A DNA stretch of 64,000 bases from Mactra quadrangularis (Eukaryota; Mollusca; Bivalvia; Venerida; Mactridae): NCBI GenBank assembly GCA_025267735.1, contig CM046303.1, forward strand, positions 69,889,034-69,953,033. The letters run 5' to 3'. This document shows, piece after piece, positions 33,089 through 45,075 of the stretch. The notes under the pieces were generated by a model, which was given only the letters and a program-made list of their open reading frames with translations, was not told the origin of the DNA and ran no database searches. The translations under genes and the position numbers were made by a program. Position 1 is the first letter of the stretch. The number at the start of each line of letters is the position of its first letter.

Positions 33089-33729
33089 TCATTCCCATGT
33101 TATTTTTAAGTTAAGGACTTCAACTTGACTCAATGATAATAGTTATATTGCAAGAACAAAAATAAATATAAAAATCATTCTTGAATTAAGATAGCTCTTT
33201 TTTAAATAGAAGAGGTTTAGAGCAGTAAGAATAAAACCATAAAACTATTCACTGGTTTACTCGTTAATTATGGAACTAGCTACATGTACTTCATATTACG
33301 GGTTAAATTTGTTACCTTCAACACTACAGTCAACTTACGGCTAAAAAACTCGGTCTAAATAGAAATTACCAAATAAATAAATTTAAGTCTAGATGAAAGC
33401 TACTGGTTGACTTAAAGGTCAATTCGACGTGATCCCTGTGTGATGTCAGGCGATCTTATACCAAAACTGTAAATAAGGCATCTGTTCACGGAAATCGGGT
33501 TTTGATATTCACAAAAAAAATGCAAACGTATTTTAATATTAGTCTACACTATTACTTTAATTATTTGTCAATATGGGATTTAAAAAATAATCAAGATAGA
33601 CTTAGTAGAAAAATGATAGCACCTGGTTTGAAAAACGGCCTAAGCAAATTTCATAATACGGTCTTGGGGCGACGTTTAATTTCACAGCTGTCGATCAGAT
33701 GGCACCACCGACGAGTTTACATGCATTAT
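33089..33729. other. No feature recognised
   Basis: A 76-codon open frame at 33502-33732 has no recognisable motif and runs into the next element. I see nothing else. Confidence 0.3.
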
Positions 33730-34343
33730 TAAAGGCCGGACTTCAGTGTTTCATTTTACCGGGTGGTAAGCAATTAAGCCGTTAAGGAGAAAGAAGGAGG
33801 GTTTGACCTATGTAAGCAGAGGTCACAAACGGCTAAATTCTCTATGATTGTAAACAAATTCTCACTTAATTTAGTGTTTATATTGTAAATCCCAATGCAT
33901 GTTCTAATGCAAGTTTTGGCCACTTAGAGACGGTAACAATACTGCAGGTATATAATCCATGAATCAAAAGTCATGGCAACTTTCTATGAGGGGCAGCTAG
34001 AATATATCATTGGCCCCGCGAAGTTTATGAACTCTCTTTTGATTGGCTTGATGAAGGTTATGAATCTCTTAGCATATGCCAGTCAAATTTGAATTTTTAA
34101 ATTGTTTTCAAAATTATTCTTTGACAGTACTATTTCTAGGTATCCTAGAAAACTGAAAATTTCAAATAGTATTGAAAATGAGTCAATAAAACAGTATGTC
34201 AAAATTTGTTTAAATCTGATCAGTAAATTTGTAACAGTTCCAGATTTTCTCTCTCTGGTTTAACATGTTCACTGCTCAGAGAGTCAGAGAGAAGTGACCA
34301 TTTTCAAGATTTTCTCTCTTTTATAGTTGAAGCCCGGTCTTTA
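33730..34343. mobile_element. Putative MITE with TAAAGGCCGGACTTCA ends
   Basis: The left end TAAAGGCCGGACTTCA and the complement of the right end TAAAGACCGGGCTTCA agree at 14 of 16 positions. The interior is non-coding, with 'tctctctctgg' and 'cagagagtcagagaga' words near the right end. A target duplication beyond TA is not clear. Confidence 0.55.
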
Positions 34344-34920
34344 GAGATATTTATTTGGATACATTTATTACTTTGTGTATATCTATATGCAACTTGCGCA
34401 TTCATGGGAAAAAGCATTTGTGTGTCAAACTGATATGCATTTTTAAAAAAACAACAACATTGTAACAGGATTGTTAATAATCAACTAAAAGCAACAATTT
34501 GATACCTATTTTGGAATCATGTAATTTAATTCATTAGTTAAATGTAACTAAAGAAACAAAATATGCCTGCTCAATTATTCTATGTCCTTAATTATTTATT
34601 AAGTTTTGCCACCTTTTAAATTAGGTTTTATATTAGTACAGGGGCAGCTAATTTATAATTAATCTAGTTATTAATTCTACTGTCATTAACGTCAGTCATA
34701 AATGTTGAAATTTTAGATATTATGTAATTGGTATTTGGTAGAAAATTATTGTTGAGATAAAGGAGTGAAAACATAAAAAACAGCACAGACCTCCAACACG
34801 GACAAAATTACAGAGGGGGGGGGGTATTTTAGATGTTTCTTCAATTATGTTACAAAAAGGGCACGACTAACAAATAATGAAAACAAAAAATATAAGGAAT
34901 TCCTGGAAGCGGAAGAACCT
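34344..34920. other. No feature recognised
   Basis: AT-rich; a G-run at about 34815. Confidence 0.3.
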
Positions 34921-35178
34921 TTTTTATACTAGATATAATGCCGTGTCAACACAATTAAATTCATTTTACGGCGTCCAGCGCTCCTATCCTAGCTTTCCTG
35001 GACCATTGTCTATAACCAGTACTCACCTACCCTTCCGCAAGGTCGGAAACTTCTCCATATTATCTAATTAATGGAGGAAAATTGACATTATTGTCAAATG
35101 TTCATGGGCGGGTATAACATCCCCGGGTGGGATTCGAACCCGCACCACATCTACCAACTGCGCTATCGACCCGGGTTG
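34921..35178 (-). repeat. tRNA-derived SINE, family 2
   Basis: On the minus strand the head reads CCCGGGTCGATAGCGCAGTT (box A), then box B GGGTTCGAATCCC. The body contains 'ggtccaggaaagctaggata' and 'gacgccgtaaaatga'. The copy at 37051 is the same family on the other strand. Confidence 0.85.
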
Positions 35179-35845
35179 GAAGCGAAAGAAGGCGAATTAT
35201 GTGTATTGACTTACAACATAATTAAATCATGTAAATACATACTTGCACTGTAAGAGCTTTGAGAATTTCTACAAAATATAAAACATTGTTGGGAAAATCA
35301 AATAATATATGTTATTTAAATGATTTGATACTGGCATTGTTCCAAAGGACAGACGCACTTAATATCATAAGTAAGAAAATATCGATACGTTTTTGTACAA
35401 GTAGTCACATATAAAGAAAGTGGTGATGTATTAAAATGAGGTAATGTAATTAATGACAAGACTCGGAAATGTTAGACATTTTATTGTCTACATGTCCAAG
35501 GACCATTTCATAGTTCATTAACTTTTTATCTCTACTTACGTAAGGATCTCTTTAGCTTGTGAATATACACATGGATGACAGTAAAAATGAAAAAAAAACA
35601 TCTTCATTGGTATACTATGTTTTACATGTACACTGTATTTGGTAAGTTTGTGCTTGAAAGTATCTTTCAAGTGTTTGGTCTATGTGGTCAGTTGTGATAG
35701 ATGAACTGCCTGCATCTAGCTTTCCTGACAGAACGGATTCTTCTGATGAGATACAGGACTCTCATGAGAGTATGGCCATCATGAAAACAGATTATAATAT
35801 CCGATTGAGACAAGATTTTCTTAGTTCCCATGATTTTGATTTTGT
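35179..35845. other. No feature recognised
   Basis: A 72-codon frame at 35682 is not convincing and runs into the SINE. Confidence 0.3.
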
Positions 35846-36434
35846 TGGGTTTAACGCCGCAGCTACACATTGTATAGGTTATTTAACGACAGTCAGTTAA
35901 TCTACTTATGCCTCAGTCCCATAAAATCGTGGCTTGTTGCGGACCCGCACGTGCAGACAACCGTAGGCCGTGGGAAGCCTTGCGTATTAAGGTGACGGTA
36001 CGCACATGGCACAAAACAACACACTCGTACGGAGCCGTAGCTGGAAGATATGCAAGTTAAATCCATACTTTGACTTTGAAACTAATCGGTGTATCCATGG
36101 CTCATCTCACGGACCCTAGCAAAAACGTAACAGTCCGTACGGGTATGCAAGAGTTCGCATGAGTTGCGGAGTTTGGTCACACGGTGCCCGTACGTTGCCT
36201 TCACGGCTATTTTTATGTTTATGGGACTGTAGCATTACTCTTCCTGGAAAGGCTTAAGCTCTGGATTTAGCTTTTTACCACTAAGCGCATATTTTGAAAA
36301 TGACTTAAGAATCATTGGTAGGAGGGAGAATGGTCGTAGTTAAAATACAAAAGTATGCCCCGCCGCCCGCGAATCGAACCTACAAACTCTTGATCAATAG
36401 ACTTGCGTGCTACCGACTGAACTAGCTTGGCAGC
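35846..36434 (-). repeat. SINE family 1 interrupted by a MITE
   Basis: Minus-strand SINE whose tail side ('ggtttaacgccgcagctaca') and head side ('ctcttgatcaatagacttgc', 'actagcttggcagc') are separated in the middle of the body by the 35914-36229 element. Confidence 0.85.
35914..36229. mobile_element. MITE with CAGTCCCATAAA ends inside a SINE
   Basis: The left end CAGTCCCATAAA and the right end TTTATGGGACTG are exact inverted repeats. The right flank is TA; the left flank is CT, possibly a mutated TA. The interior is GC-rich for this window, with several CGTACG-like words. Tc1-type by its CAGT start. Confidence 0.75.
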
Positions 36435-37050
36435 ATAGTTCTCACAGTCTCTTTACTTCAAAAGTTTTTCAGTATACTGAGTAACTGTTTGATCTTGGTA
36501 AATGAGCGATGCCTTCTAATTAATGATTTCGAGCTCAAAACTGTAGCAAGCGGTTTAACACTTATCAATACTTACATGTTTTACCTGAGTTATCTAGTAT
36601 TTACAGCGGTCGTCTGCGAAGAGCCATGCCTCAAAGTTTGATGTAGGGGCATGATTATGTGGTTGCCTTTAGACGTCAAGGGTTGTACAACTTGTCATCT
36701 TTGTGGTAGCTTAGATGAATCCCATGGTCATCTACAGTGAACTCACCATACAGCATTACAGAAACATCATCGAGTGTTGTGACCATGGAAACATCAATTT
36801 TCAATGGCGTTGATCACTGGACAAGTTTCTGGATATTACAACTTGCATGTATATCATCGTAAAAACTGCCACACCATATTTATAATGACTCATTTGTGAG
36901 GTGAATATATGCCGAGTACAACGCTTAATGTTGTTTTTAAGATTTTTCTTAAAATTGTCCAGTAGCAAATATCAAAGACCATGAAACCCACAAAATTGTA
37001 GTTGTTACAAGAAAGTTTGTTTCTTTCCTATCCAGTAAATTTAAATAGAA
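36435..37050. other. No certain feature; possible LINE tail fragment
   Basis: Near 36660-36740 one plus-strand frame reads a short Cys-x2-Cys and 'LDESHGHL' pattern, reminiscent of the C-terminal Cys-His motif of non-LTR retrotransposons. It is too short and too broken to call. Confidence 0.2.
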
Positions 37051-37330
37051 CCCGCGCCGATAGCGCAGTTGATAGCGCGCCGGGATTTGGAATCTCGTGT
37101 CATGAAGAGGGTACGGGTTTGAATCCCTCCCAGGAAGGTATAACCTTCATGAAAATTTGAAAATCATGTAAATTTTCCTCGATCAATAAGGTAGTTTCCG
37201 GCCTTGTGGAAGGGTGGGTAAGTTCTGAGTATGGACAAAGGTCCATGAAAGCTAGGTTATATGCGCTGGACGCCGTAAAATGACGTGCATTGTGCTGACA
37301 CGGCTTTAAATCAAGTAGAAAAAGCTTAAG
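37051..37330 (+). repeat. tRNA-derived SINE, family 2
   Basis: Head GCGCCGATAGCGCAGTTGAT (box A), box B GGGTTTGAATCCC, body with 'acaaaggtccatgaaagcta' and 'tggacgccgtaaaatgacgt'. Plus-strand counterpart of 34921-35178. Confidence 0.85.
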
Positions 37331-38234
37331 ATTTACTAACAATTTTAAACAGTTTATATCGGTTTGCATTGCTTACGGCGAGAAAGGGACATAACTCTCA
37401 TTAGACTAAATGATATTTGACGAGGTTAACTTTCGTTTTTAAACTGAGATTTTAAAATGAAATATTTATCCCCAAACTAAGACAGTAGATAACCTATGTT
37501 TTAAATTGATATATTAATGTTCCCTTATGCTGCAATTAACACGTCAATAGAAAATTAACTTGGTGCAAGGTGTTTCTGGACTAGAATAACCTTGCCATGG
37601 ACTTCTCATATATCGGAAAACACAGTGTCTCGTGAAATAATTAGTTTTATCAGGTAGTTCCGAAATATATCAACACATATTAAATAAAGAAAGCGGTTTA
37701 TAGATTGAGTTAAAAAGATGGACCACCGATATGTCAAATATATTTGTATATCAAAGATCTGAATGGATGACTGTTTTGAAACAAAGAGAGTAATTATCAT
37801 TTATAGAAAGACTTCAGTAATGACAATTTTCCTGGCTAAACAAACATAGATGTGAATTATGCGCGGTCTTTGTAGGCAGGTTTTTCGTATGCAATGGCAT
37901 GTAATTGTTGGTTGTTGGTCGTTAGCGTCTGCTTAGTGTCATAACAGTAATAGTAATTTAAATTGGGGAAAGTCTAAAGTGGGTTTGTGGCCAGGTGACT
38001 GCTCTGGGAAATAATATCACAAGATCCACTGGGCATTACAAAAAATATGTGTTTTTCTTCACGTAGGTATATTTTATCTTGTAATATAATCATTGGATTT
38101 AACATTGATTATAAACTGTCCTGTATATACCTGAAACTATTACATGTAGGCTATATTTGGATAAACTTATGTGTGCTTTATACATTACATGTGGGGATTT
38201 ATGAAATGAAAACTACGCAGTAAATTCTGCAACG
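37331..38234. other. No feature recognised
   Basis: A mollusc-like 'agaaagggacataactctca' word lies at about 37380. I see nothing else to support. Confidence 0.3.
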
Positions 38235-38450
38235 TGTTCAGTAACGACTGATAGCGAACGTTACGGGTGCGGGACCACTCAACCCGAAGACAACTCAATC
38301 CGTGTATAACTCAACCGAAAGTTGGGACAACTGAACCTGTTAGTAGAGATTGAATTGTCTCGGGTTGAATTGTCTTTGGATTGAGTTGTTCCGACCTAAA
38401 GTTACTGAACGTTACGGAACGTTCGGGGTAATTGAACAAGCTACAGATAT
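38235..38450. repeat. Repeat with tagcgaacgttacg/ggaacgttcggg motifs, split by a nested element
   Basis: The flanks of the nested element read 'cgactgatagcgaacgttac' and 'tgaacgttacggaacgttcg', matching the right end of the putative element at 9223-9541. Confidence 0.5.
38265..38397. mobile_element. Short relative of the GGTTGAGTTGTC element, 133 bp
   Basis: It starts GGGTGCGGGACCACTCAACC and ends in the complement of AGGTCGGAACAACTCAATCC, with GACAACTCAATCCG-type motifs in both halves. The flanks AACGTTAC (38257-38264) and AAAGTTAC (38398-38405) are an 8-bp duplication with one mismatch. It has the same ends and duplication length as 2077-3390, so it is an internally deleted member. Confidence 0.8.
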
Positions 38451-39019
38451 TTTTATTATATATACTCAATATGGATTACGTGGGTCTAAATTTGAAAATT
38501 GGTACAAAGCCAAGATTGTGAACCTGATACTTTTAAGCTCTTTTATCAAAAGTAACACCGTTTTTTGGTCCGCAAAGAAAATAGACATTTATCTTTTTTA
38601 AACACCTCTAATGAACAAGATCTTTAAATTAAATGCAAAAAATGCTTAAATATGTTCATGTTATTTATTGTATTTCAAAGTGAAGGTAGATCAAAACCGA
38701 AAGTAGAATTTGGCTGAAAACGATATTTTTGATCATAGTATGAATAAGAAGATGTCTTATCATAGAGAATCTCTCCATAATTAAGCTCTAATTAAGCTCT
38801 AAAACTATTGTGGATCAGGTATATTGAACATGAATGAATGAATATAGTGTTCTCCTAAAACGTACCCCTTTTTTAAGAAATGGACACTTCTTCAGAAAGC
38901 AGAATGATTTGAACAGTTTATTGTGTCTCTAGTGCATGTTATATTTTGATAATTTCATGGTTGTAAAACAGTTTTAAGGCTACTGTTAATGAACATATAT
39001 ATGCTCATAGTGGATTTAA
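38451..39019. other. No feature recognised
   Basis: AT-rich, no supportable frame. Confidence 0.3.
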
Positions 39020-41110
39020 CCGTTTTATTCATTAGCAGTAGACTTGAAAACTGTGAACAATATAGTATTTCTGCCACAAGTTATAGAACCAGGTACTCGT
39101 ATTTCCTTAGGAGTAGCAGAAAATACTGATATTGAAGAACTGAGGCATATTAATTCAAATAGTCTTGTTGAAATCAATAAACTCTTTACAAATACTGTTT
39201 CTTATCAAGCTTAAACAAAACAAGTGTTTGTAGTATAAACGATAAATCAGTCAAAAATAATAATTTTGACATAGTCGCCTTAACAGAAACCTGGCTAACA
39301 AGTAACGATGACTCCTGTATAAATGAATTTTTACCGGATACACTATAAAAAAGATTATGAGAAGCCGCTTCTAATGTGGTGGAGGCGTTGCTTTGATCTA
39401 AAAGAGCTCAATAACAATGAAAAAGCTGAAATCTAGACAACTGTCACAGTTTGAACAAATTGACTGTCTTTTAGACATAGGTGGATTCAATCTGTGTCTG
39501 GCTATTGTCTATAGGCCACCCCCATTTAAAAGCAAATGGTTTAAAAACTTCCATCTTTTTATATGAATGGCTCTCTTTCGTGAGTGAATAAATCATTAGT
39601 GAACTAATTATTGGTGATTTGAACTTTCATCTTGATACTAGAACAAACAGAGTTACTATTATTTTCTACAATATACTAGACTCTTGTGGTATGAAGCAGT
39701 GGGTAAAGGAACCAACTTATGTGATGTGATGATGATGTTATGTGATGTTGTAATAACACGTGACAATTGTGCGATTGTTTCAGATATTGTGGTAATCGTC
39801 TATGTGATCATCAGGGGAATATGTAACAGGATAATTTTGATAGTACTTTTAACATTGATCAAACTGAACCAAAGCCAATAAACAAAACTGTTACGCAACT
39901 GTTTCGCAAGAAAAGTAAAGAAAATCATCAAGAAGTCACCAAATAAATCTTGCGAGTTAGATCCTATTCCAACATGGCTTCAAAAAGTATGTTTACCTGA
40001 ACTCTTGCCTGTAATTACAAATCTAATCAATGCATCACTCAATGCTGGTGTGTAGCAAACGCACTATCATTAGACCATTGCTGAAAAAGTCAGATATGGA
40101 TTCAACTGTTCTTAAGAACTACAGACCGGTTTCAAATCTTCCATTTCTGTCAAAGATTTTGGAAAAGTTGTCAATGTTAGACTTGAGAACCATCTTAAAG
40201 AAAACAACCTGCATGAACCTTATCAGTCCGCCTACAGAGAATTTCATTCTACCAAAACGGCTCTTCTAAAGATGCAAAATGACATTCTCCAGGGTTTAGA
40301 CAATAACTGTGTTACAATCCTGGTATTACTGGACCCTATCTACTGCTTTCAACTCAATGGGTCATCATGCATTGTTAAGTCGACTGCCTGCATGATCACT
40401 ATAGTATTGCTGATGGTGATATCACTTGGATAACGTCATATCTGAATGATTGATACCAGACAGTTTGTGTTGGTGGAGAACTTTCGGACCCTATGCTGAT
40501 GAAATACAGTGTTCCTCAAGGATCTGTCCTAGGCCCTAAGCATATCACCATTTACACTAAACCTATTAGTGCAATTTGCTTGCAACATGGATTATTTATC
40601 ATTTCTATGCTGATGATTCTTAACTTTACATATCCTTTAAACCAATTAATAAAAATTCAAGATCAGAAGCATTAAGTCGTATTGAAAAGTGTTTGACTGA
40701 AATTATTTCATGGATGAATGTCAACGTGCTCAAATTAAATGCAGAAAAGATGAAAATTATGTTGTTCTCTTCAAAACATAATCGTTAACATGTTGAATAC
40801 ATGTCAATTAGAGTTGGTGATTCCATCATAAACTTTTAAAGTAAATTATCTGTTTACATAATAATTGGGCTATTGCAACATCCTTCTTGCTAATACTTCA
40901 AAGTCAAATCATCTGAATAAACATCATCGTCTTCAAAATACGGCCGCAAGAATCATCACCAGAACCCATCGTCGTAATAATATAACACCAGTGCTTAGGG
41001 AACTTCATTGGCTCCCTGTTTGTAAGCCGATCAGCTATAAGCTCTTAATATATACACATAAAGCAATCAACAACCAAAGTCCCATATATATATATACAAA
41101 TACATATGAC
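39020..41110 (+). pseudogene. CR1/L2-like LINE, degenerate, endonuclease to RT C-terminus
   Basis: Broken plus-strand frames give, in order: apurinic-type endonuclease motifs ('NFDIVALTETWLT' near 39270, 'IVYRPP' near 39505, 'IIGDLNFHLDT' near 39610); the pre-RT 'CELDPIPTWLQKV' (39952); 'LKNYRPVSNLPFLSKILEK' (40110); 'QSAYR-FHSTKTALLK'; 'YSVPQGSVLGP' (40498); 'FYADDSQLY' across a frameshift near 40605; and the C-terminal 'ITPVLRELHWLPVCKPISYK' (40982). This order and the last motif are typical of the CR1/L2 group. Many stops and shifts show that it is dead. The start is approximate. Confidence 0.85.
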
Positions 41111-41407
41111 CATCTACGAGGTATCGGTCTATTTGAAACCATACTTGTGGGGTCGATATTTCGTACGGGGCATATATCAGACCTCGCAATTCTAGCACCT
41201 TTTAAATGATGTAGGGGGGTGTAGGTACCCTACTAAAATAATGTGCATAAGGCAGTTTTAATAGTGAATGGTATATGCCCCATTAATGTGTATAATTTTT
41301 ATGGGGTACTACATTTCTTGTCATATTGAAGTCACCTATTTTGAAATTAAATATATAGTTGATATACATAACTTAGTGCCCCTTAGGTCTGTCGTTTGGA
41401 AATGTTG
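41111..41407. other. Spacer before unit 3, no feature recognised
   Basis: Possible LINE 3' sequence; nothing further recognised. Confidence 0.3.
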
Positions 41408-41913
41408 TAAACGATTTGTATGTGTTGCTTTTTGTGTACTAACGGAACTATTTTTAGATTCCATTCCTAAATAGTCTGATTTTACGGTACATTGTAGATA
41501 TATTAACTTGGATTTATGGCCCAAAACAAATACCAATTGGTACAAAAACACTAAAGCATGTGCTGTGATATGATAATAGTATATATGTTTAATATAACAG
41601 GGAGACAAAATTTACCTGAGTGAACGAAGTACAAATGTATAATAACAGTATTAGTAGGATAGTGAGCTGTCAACTCAATAATATAATATTCAAATAGTTA
41701 AATGCACATTAACTCAGTTTGACCTTAGACTAATTCAATTAATGAAATTACATGTAGTTCACTCCACTTCACTGAATCTATAACTGAAAGCTGAACTCCT
41801 TGATGCCTTATAAGGAAATATGCCCTGTTTATAGAGCCACTTATTGAATTTTGACATTTGAATGGTAATGATTACTAGCCTGTATAGTTATTTGATTTGG
41901 TGACTTATATAAA

Positions 41914-42188
41914 AATACAAATACTTTACACATGAACAGTTATAGTAATGGTACAATATCTAATTACTTTGGAAAAAATAGGGATAACCTTCATTTTAGA
42001 TTATTACTTTGTAAAACACCAATATTTATTTACAGTATCACGGAAAGTATTAGGTCCTGAATATACTAGACCCTGCTCGCTTATATGCTGTAAAAATGAT
42101 CATCAAATATATAAGTATTTTAATCAGATTCTGATTTTTCAAAAAAGACATTTATATTTTCCATAGTTTTGTTTTATTATATTTTATA
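41914..42188. other. Unit 3-specific insertion next to the candidate TATA box
   Basis: Unit 2 reads 'cttatataaacagagatac' continuously. In unit 3 about 275 bp separate 'cttatataaa' from 'cagagatac'. TATAA occurs at both junctions and may be a short duplication. I found no terminal repeats. A 72-codon open frame (41948-42166) inside has no recognisable motif. Confidence 0.65.
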
Positions 42189-44384
42189 ACAGAGATACGT
42201 GTATAAGGAAGACAAAAAAGCCGACACATGTTTAATGCAGCACAAGACATACAAATATAGACTATAACTTGCTTAGTTAGTTCATTTTAGATCTAACGGT
42301 TATGCAGTTAACCTACAGTTTTATAAAAATTGTGTTCAATCATTTAAATGCAGCATTTTATCTTAATATGATATCATATATAAAAATAGATATTGATTTT
42401 AACTTAACATTTCACAGATAAACTAATCTTACTTGATATCTAAATTCACCCCAAAAAAATCGGTTTCTATCAACGTCGTTGTATTCATATATTTACACTA
42501 CATGCAGTACGCATTGATTCCTGAAATGATAAAACATCTAGTTAGTACAATATTAAAAGGTTTAAATTTCAATAGATAACATTCGAGTAATCCGGATATT
42601 GTGTTCTTTTTCTAGTCCACACGTATCTTTATTCTAGGAGACAACGTTTATCTACAAGCAGTATTTCATACATTGATGATAACTTAACTGTACGACTTGT
42701 GGACATTTAAGAAGAAATAAGCACTAGTTATTTTGCTTCATTCCGTAATTAAAATACGCGTATGTACTTAAGTTAAATTAAGTACAAAACGAATACAATG
42801 TCGATAAAGTATATATTTTCTATTTTATTTATCTTGTGTAATGTTCATAAGTCGAGTCAATCAGCAATGTTGGCTGTTACTGTTGGTGAAAAACTGCTTG
42901 AATTAGCTAGTCTAGGTTTCGACGTGTATCAAACATTCAATAAAGAAGATAACAATCAAGTTGACATTGATCAGTTAGTTGGAAAATTTGGTCAACGTCT
43001 GGATGAATCAACGAATTCAGTCATCACTCACAATTGGCTTGGATTAAAATCAGAAAACATCGATGACGCTGTAAAAGCTCTCCACAGCATAATGATAGAT
43101 CTTAAAAGTTTATTGATGGCAACTGGTCGTGATGATCAGACCAAATATGAAGGAAGATTTAAGTTGAACTACTTGAATCAGGTAGTCACAGAACATATAC
43201 GATTTCTTCAAATTCTGCTTACTTACACTGTTCCTGGTACTTCAGGTAACATATTGGATTTGTACACAGAATACAATAGATGTAACATGTCTGCACTCTA
43301 TGAATTTGAGCAGTTTTATTATGATAAAATATCTACTGGAATAGCTGTAGAAATCATGTATAATAAACTGAAGTTTAAATTTTCTGCCGACAAAACTATT
43401 GAAGAGTGGACCAAACCAGTCAAGGACATGGATGCCACCTTTATGTCATACGAGAACAAATGCTAGAGTCAATACAATACTCTTGTTAAAGACGACATTA
43501 GTGATATCAGTGATGCTGTAGAACTTAATAAAACTTTGAAGGAAAGGTATCCATGGATGATGCACGATATATATGACTTTAAACAATTCGGAACATTTCA
43601 ATTCATGTATTACTACAGTAAAGATGAACATATAATGATGACAAAACGACCTAATGGCGGCACTCGTTTGGTTATATCAATCGATAGAACGGCATTGTAT
43701 AGCTATAGACCAGACCCACACGTTGATAAAAAATTGTTACGATCCAGTATTGACACAAAATACGACACTGCTGCAGCTAAACATGTCGGCGAAAAGACAT
43801 CAAATATCGTTGCGGATAAGAAACTTTACTTTGCTGCGGGTATTACCTTTTTTAACAATGATGACGAGTTTGCTGCTGATAGAATTATACTTGGTAGTGG
43901 TAAGCATTTGTTTTTCCAGGTTAATCGTTTTTTGTTTTCATAATGGTGAAAACTAAAATTATAGCTAAATTATTTCTAGCCAACAAATACATTTTATACG
44001 ACACTTACCGTTGTTTTAGTCTAAAGAAAGACATAGTATCTCCTAATACATTCATGTGCTCGCCTATTTTAAATTAATGACGGATATGCCCTGAATCGTT
44101 CTAATAGTAATGCGTTAGTTCAAATATTACTGATGAAACAAATGGATTGATTTAAAACAGTGAAACGCCAACATGTCATTAAGAATGTTGTGAAAAGAAA
44201 CTAGAGTATGTATCTGCTGCCATTTAGAAATGCCGTGAAGTGATTACATTTATAATGTCTAAGTTATCCTAATGATAGCGTTCTCTTTCAGTATATCGCA
44301 CTGTGACTACAATGATAAGTCATTGTCCGAGTAATGCTAGTATTGCATTATCTTTTATCATTATCCCTGCAATTTAAATCGAAA

Positions 44385-44740
44385 CATTCAACTTTTGAAC
44401 ACCATTTGAACACCAAAATGCAACAGATATTGAACGCATCCATTTGTTCAAAACATGTTCCAAATTTTAAGACTTGGTATTTAAAGATGAAGGCCTTTTG
44501 AACACTGGTGTTCAGTAAGTGAACGGCATGTTTTAAAATACTTGAACACTTAAAGTGTTCAGAAATTTAACGTTGGGGACGTTCAAATCTAATGAAACCG
44601 ATATCGAACACCTCGAACATGTTTAAAGGGTATGCGTATTATTTCGAACACTTCTTGAACATTTGATTTTTCCAAATAGAACATAAAGGCGTTCAACTAT
44701 TTTATGCGTTTAAACTGCAAGTGTTCATTAACAAGGGTTG
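44385..44740. repeat. GTTC/GAAC word cluster, unit 3 intron
   Basis: Counterpart of 22885-23235, with the same order of words and a small insertion near 44456. Confidence 0.7.
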
Positions 44741-44929
44741 TGGTCCATATATATGTATATTTTATTTATTTTTTCATTTCTACTAGCAACTGATTGAAAG
44801 AATAAACACAAGATAACATAAAACACTTTATTCACTGATGTAGACTGTATTGATACCAATATTAACTTTCACTATTTTTAAAATAACCATAAATTTTATA
44901 TAACAATTGTAGACTAAACGCAACACTGC

Positions 44930-45075
44930 TCTAAATTAATTATTTTTCAAAAGTAATTTATCCATGTTATTCCATGGTATACATTATAATAAGAGTGTGG
45001 CCAGATTTGATATCATATCTTGTATGTTAAAAAACACCTAAAAAATTTGATACAATATAGTTAGAGCAGTGTTGC
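44930..45075. mobile_element. MITE with GCAACACTGCTCTAA ends (unit 3)
   Basis: Orthologous to 23406-23600 but about 50 bp shorter through an internal deletion. The terminal repeats are better preserved than in unit 2. Confidence 0.75.
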
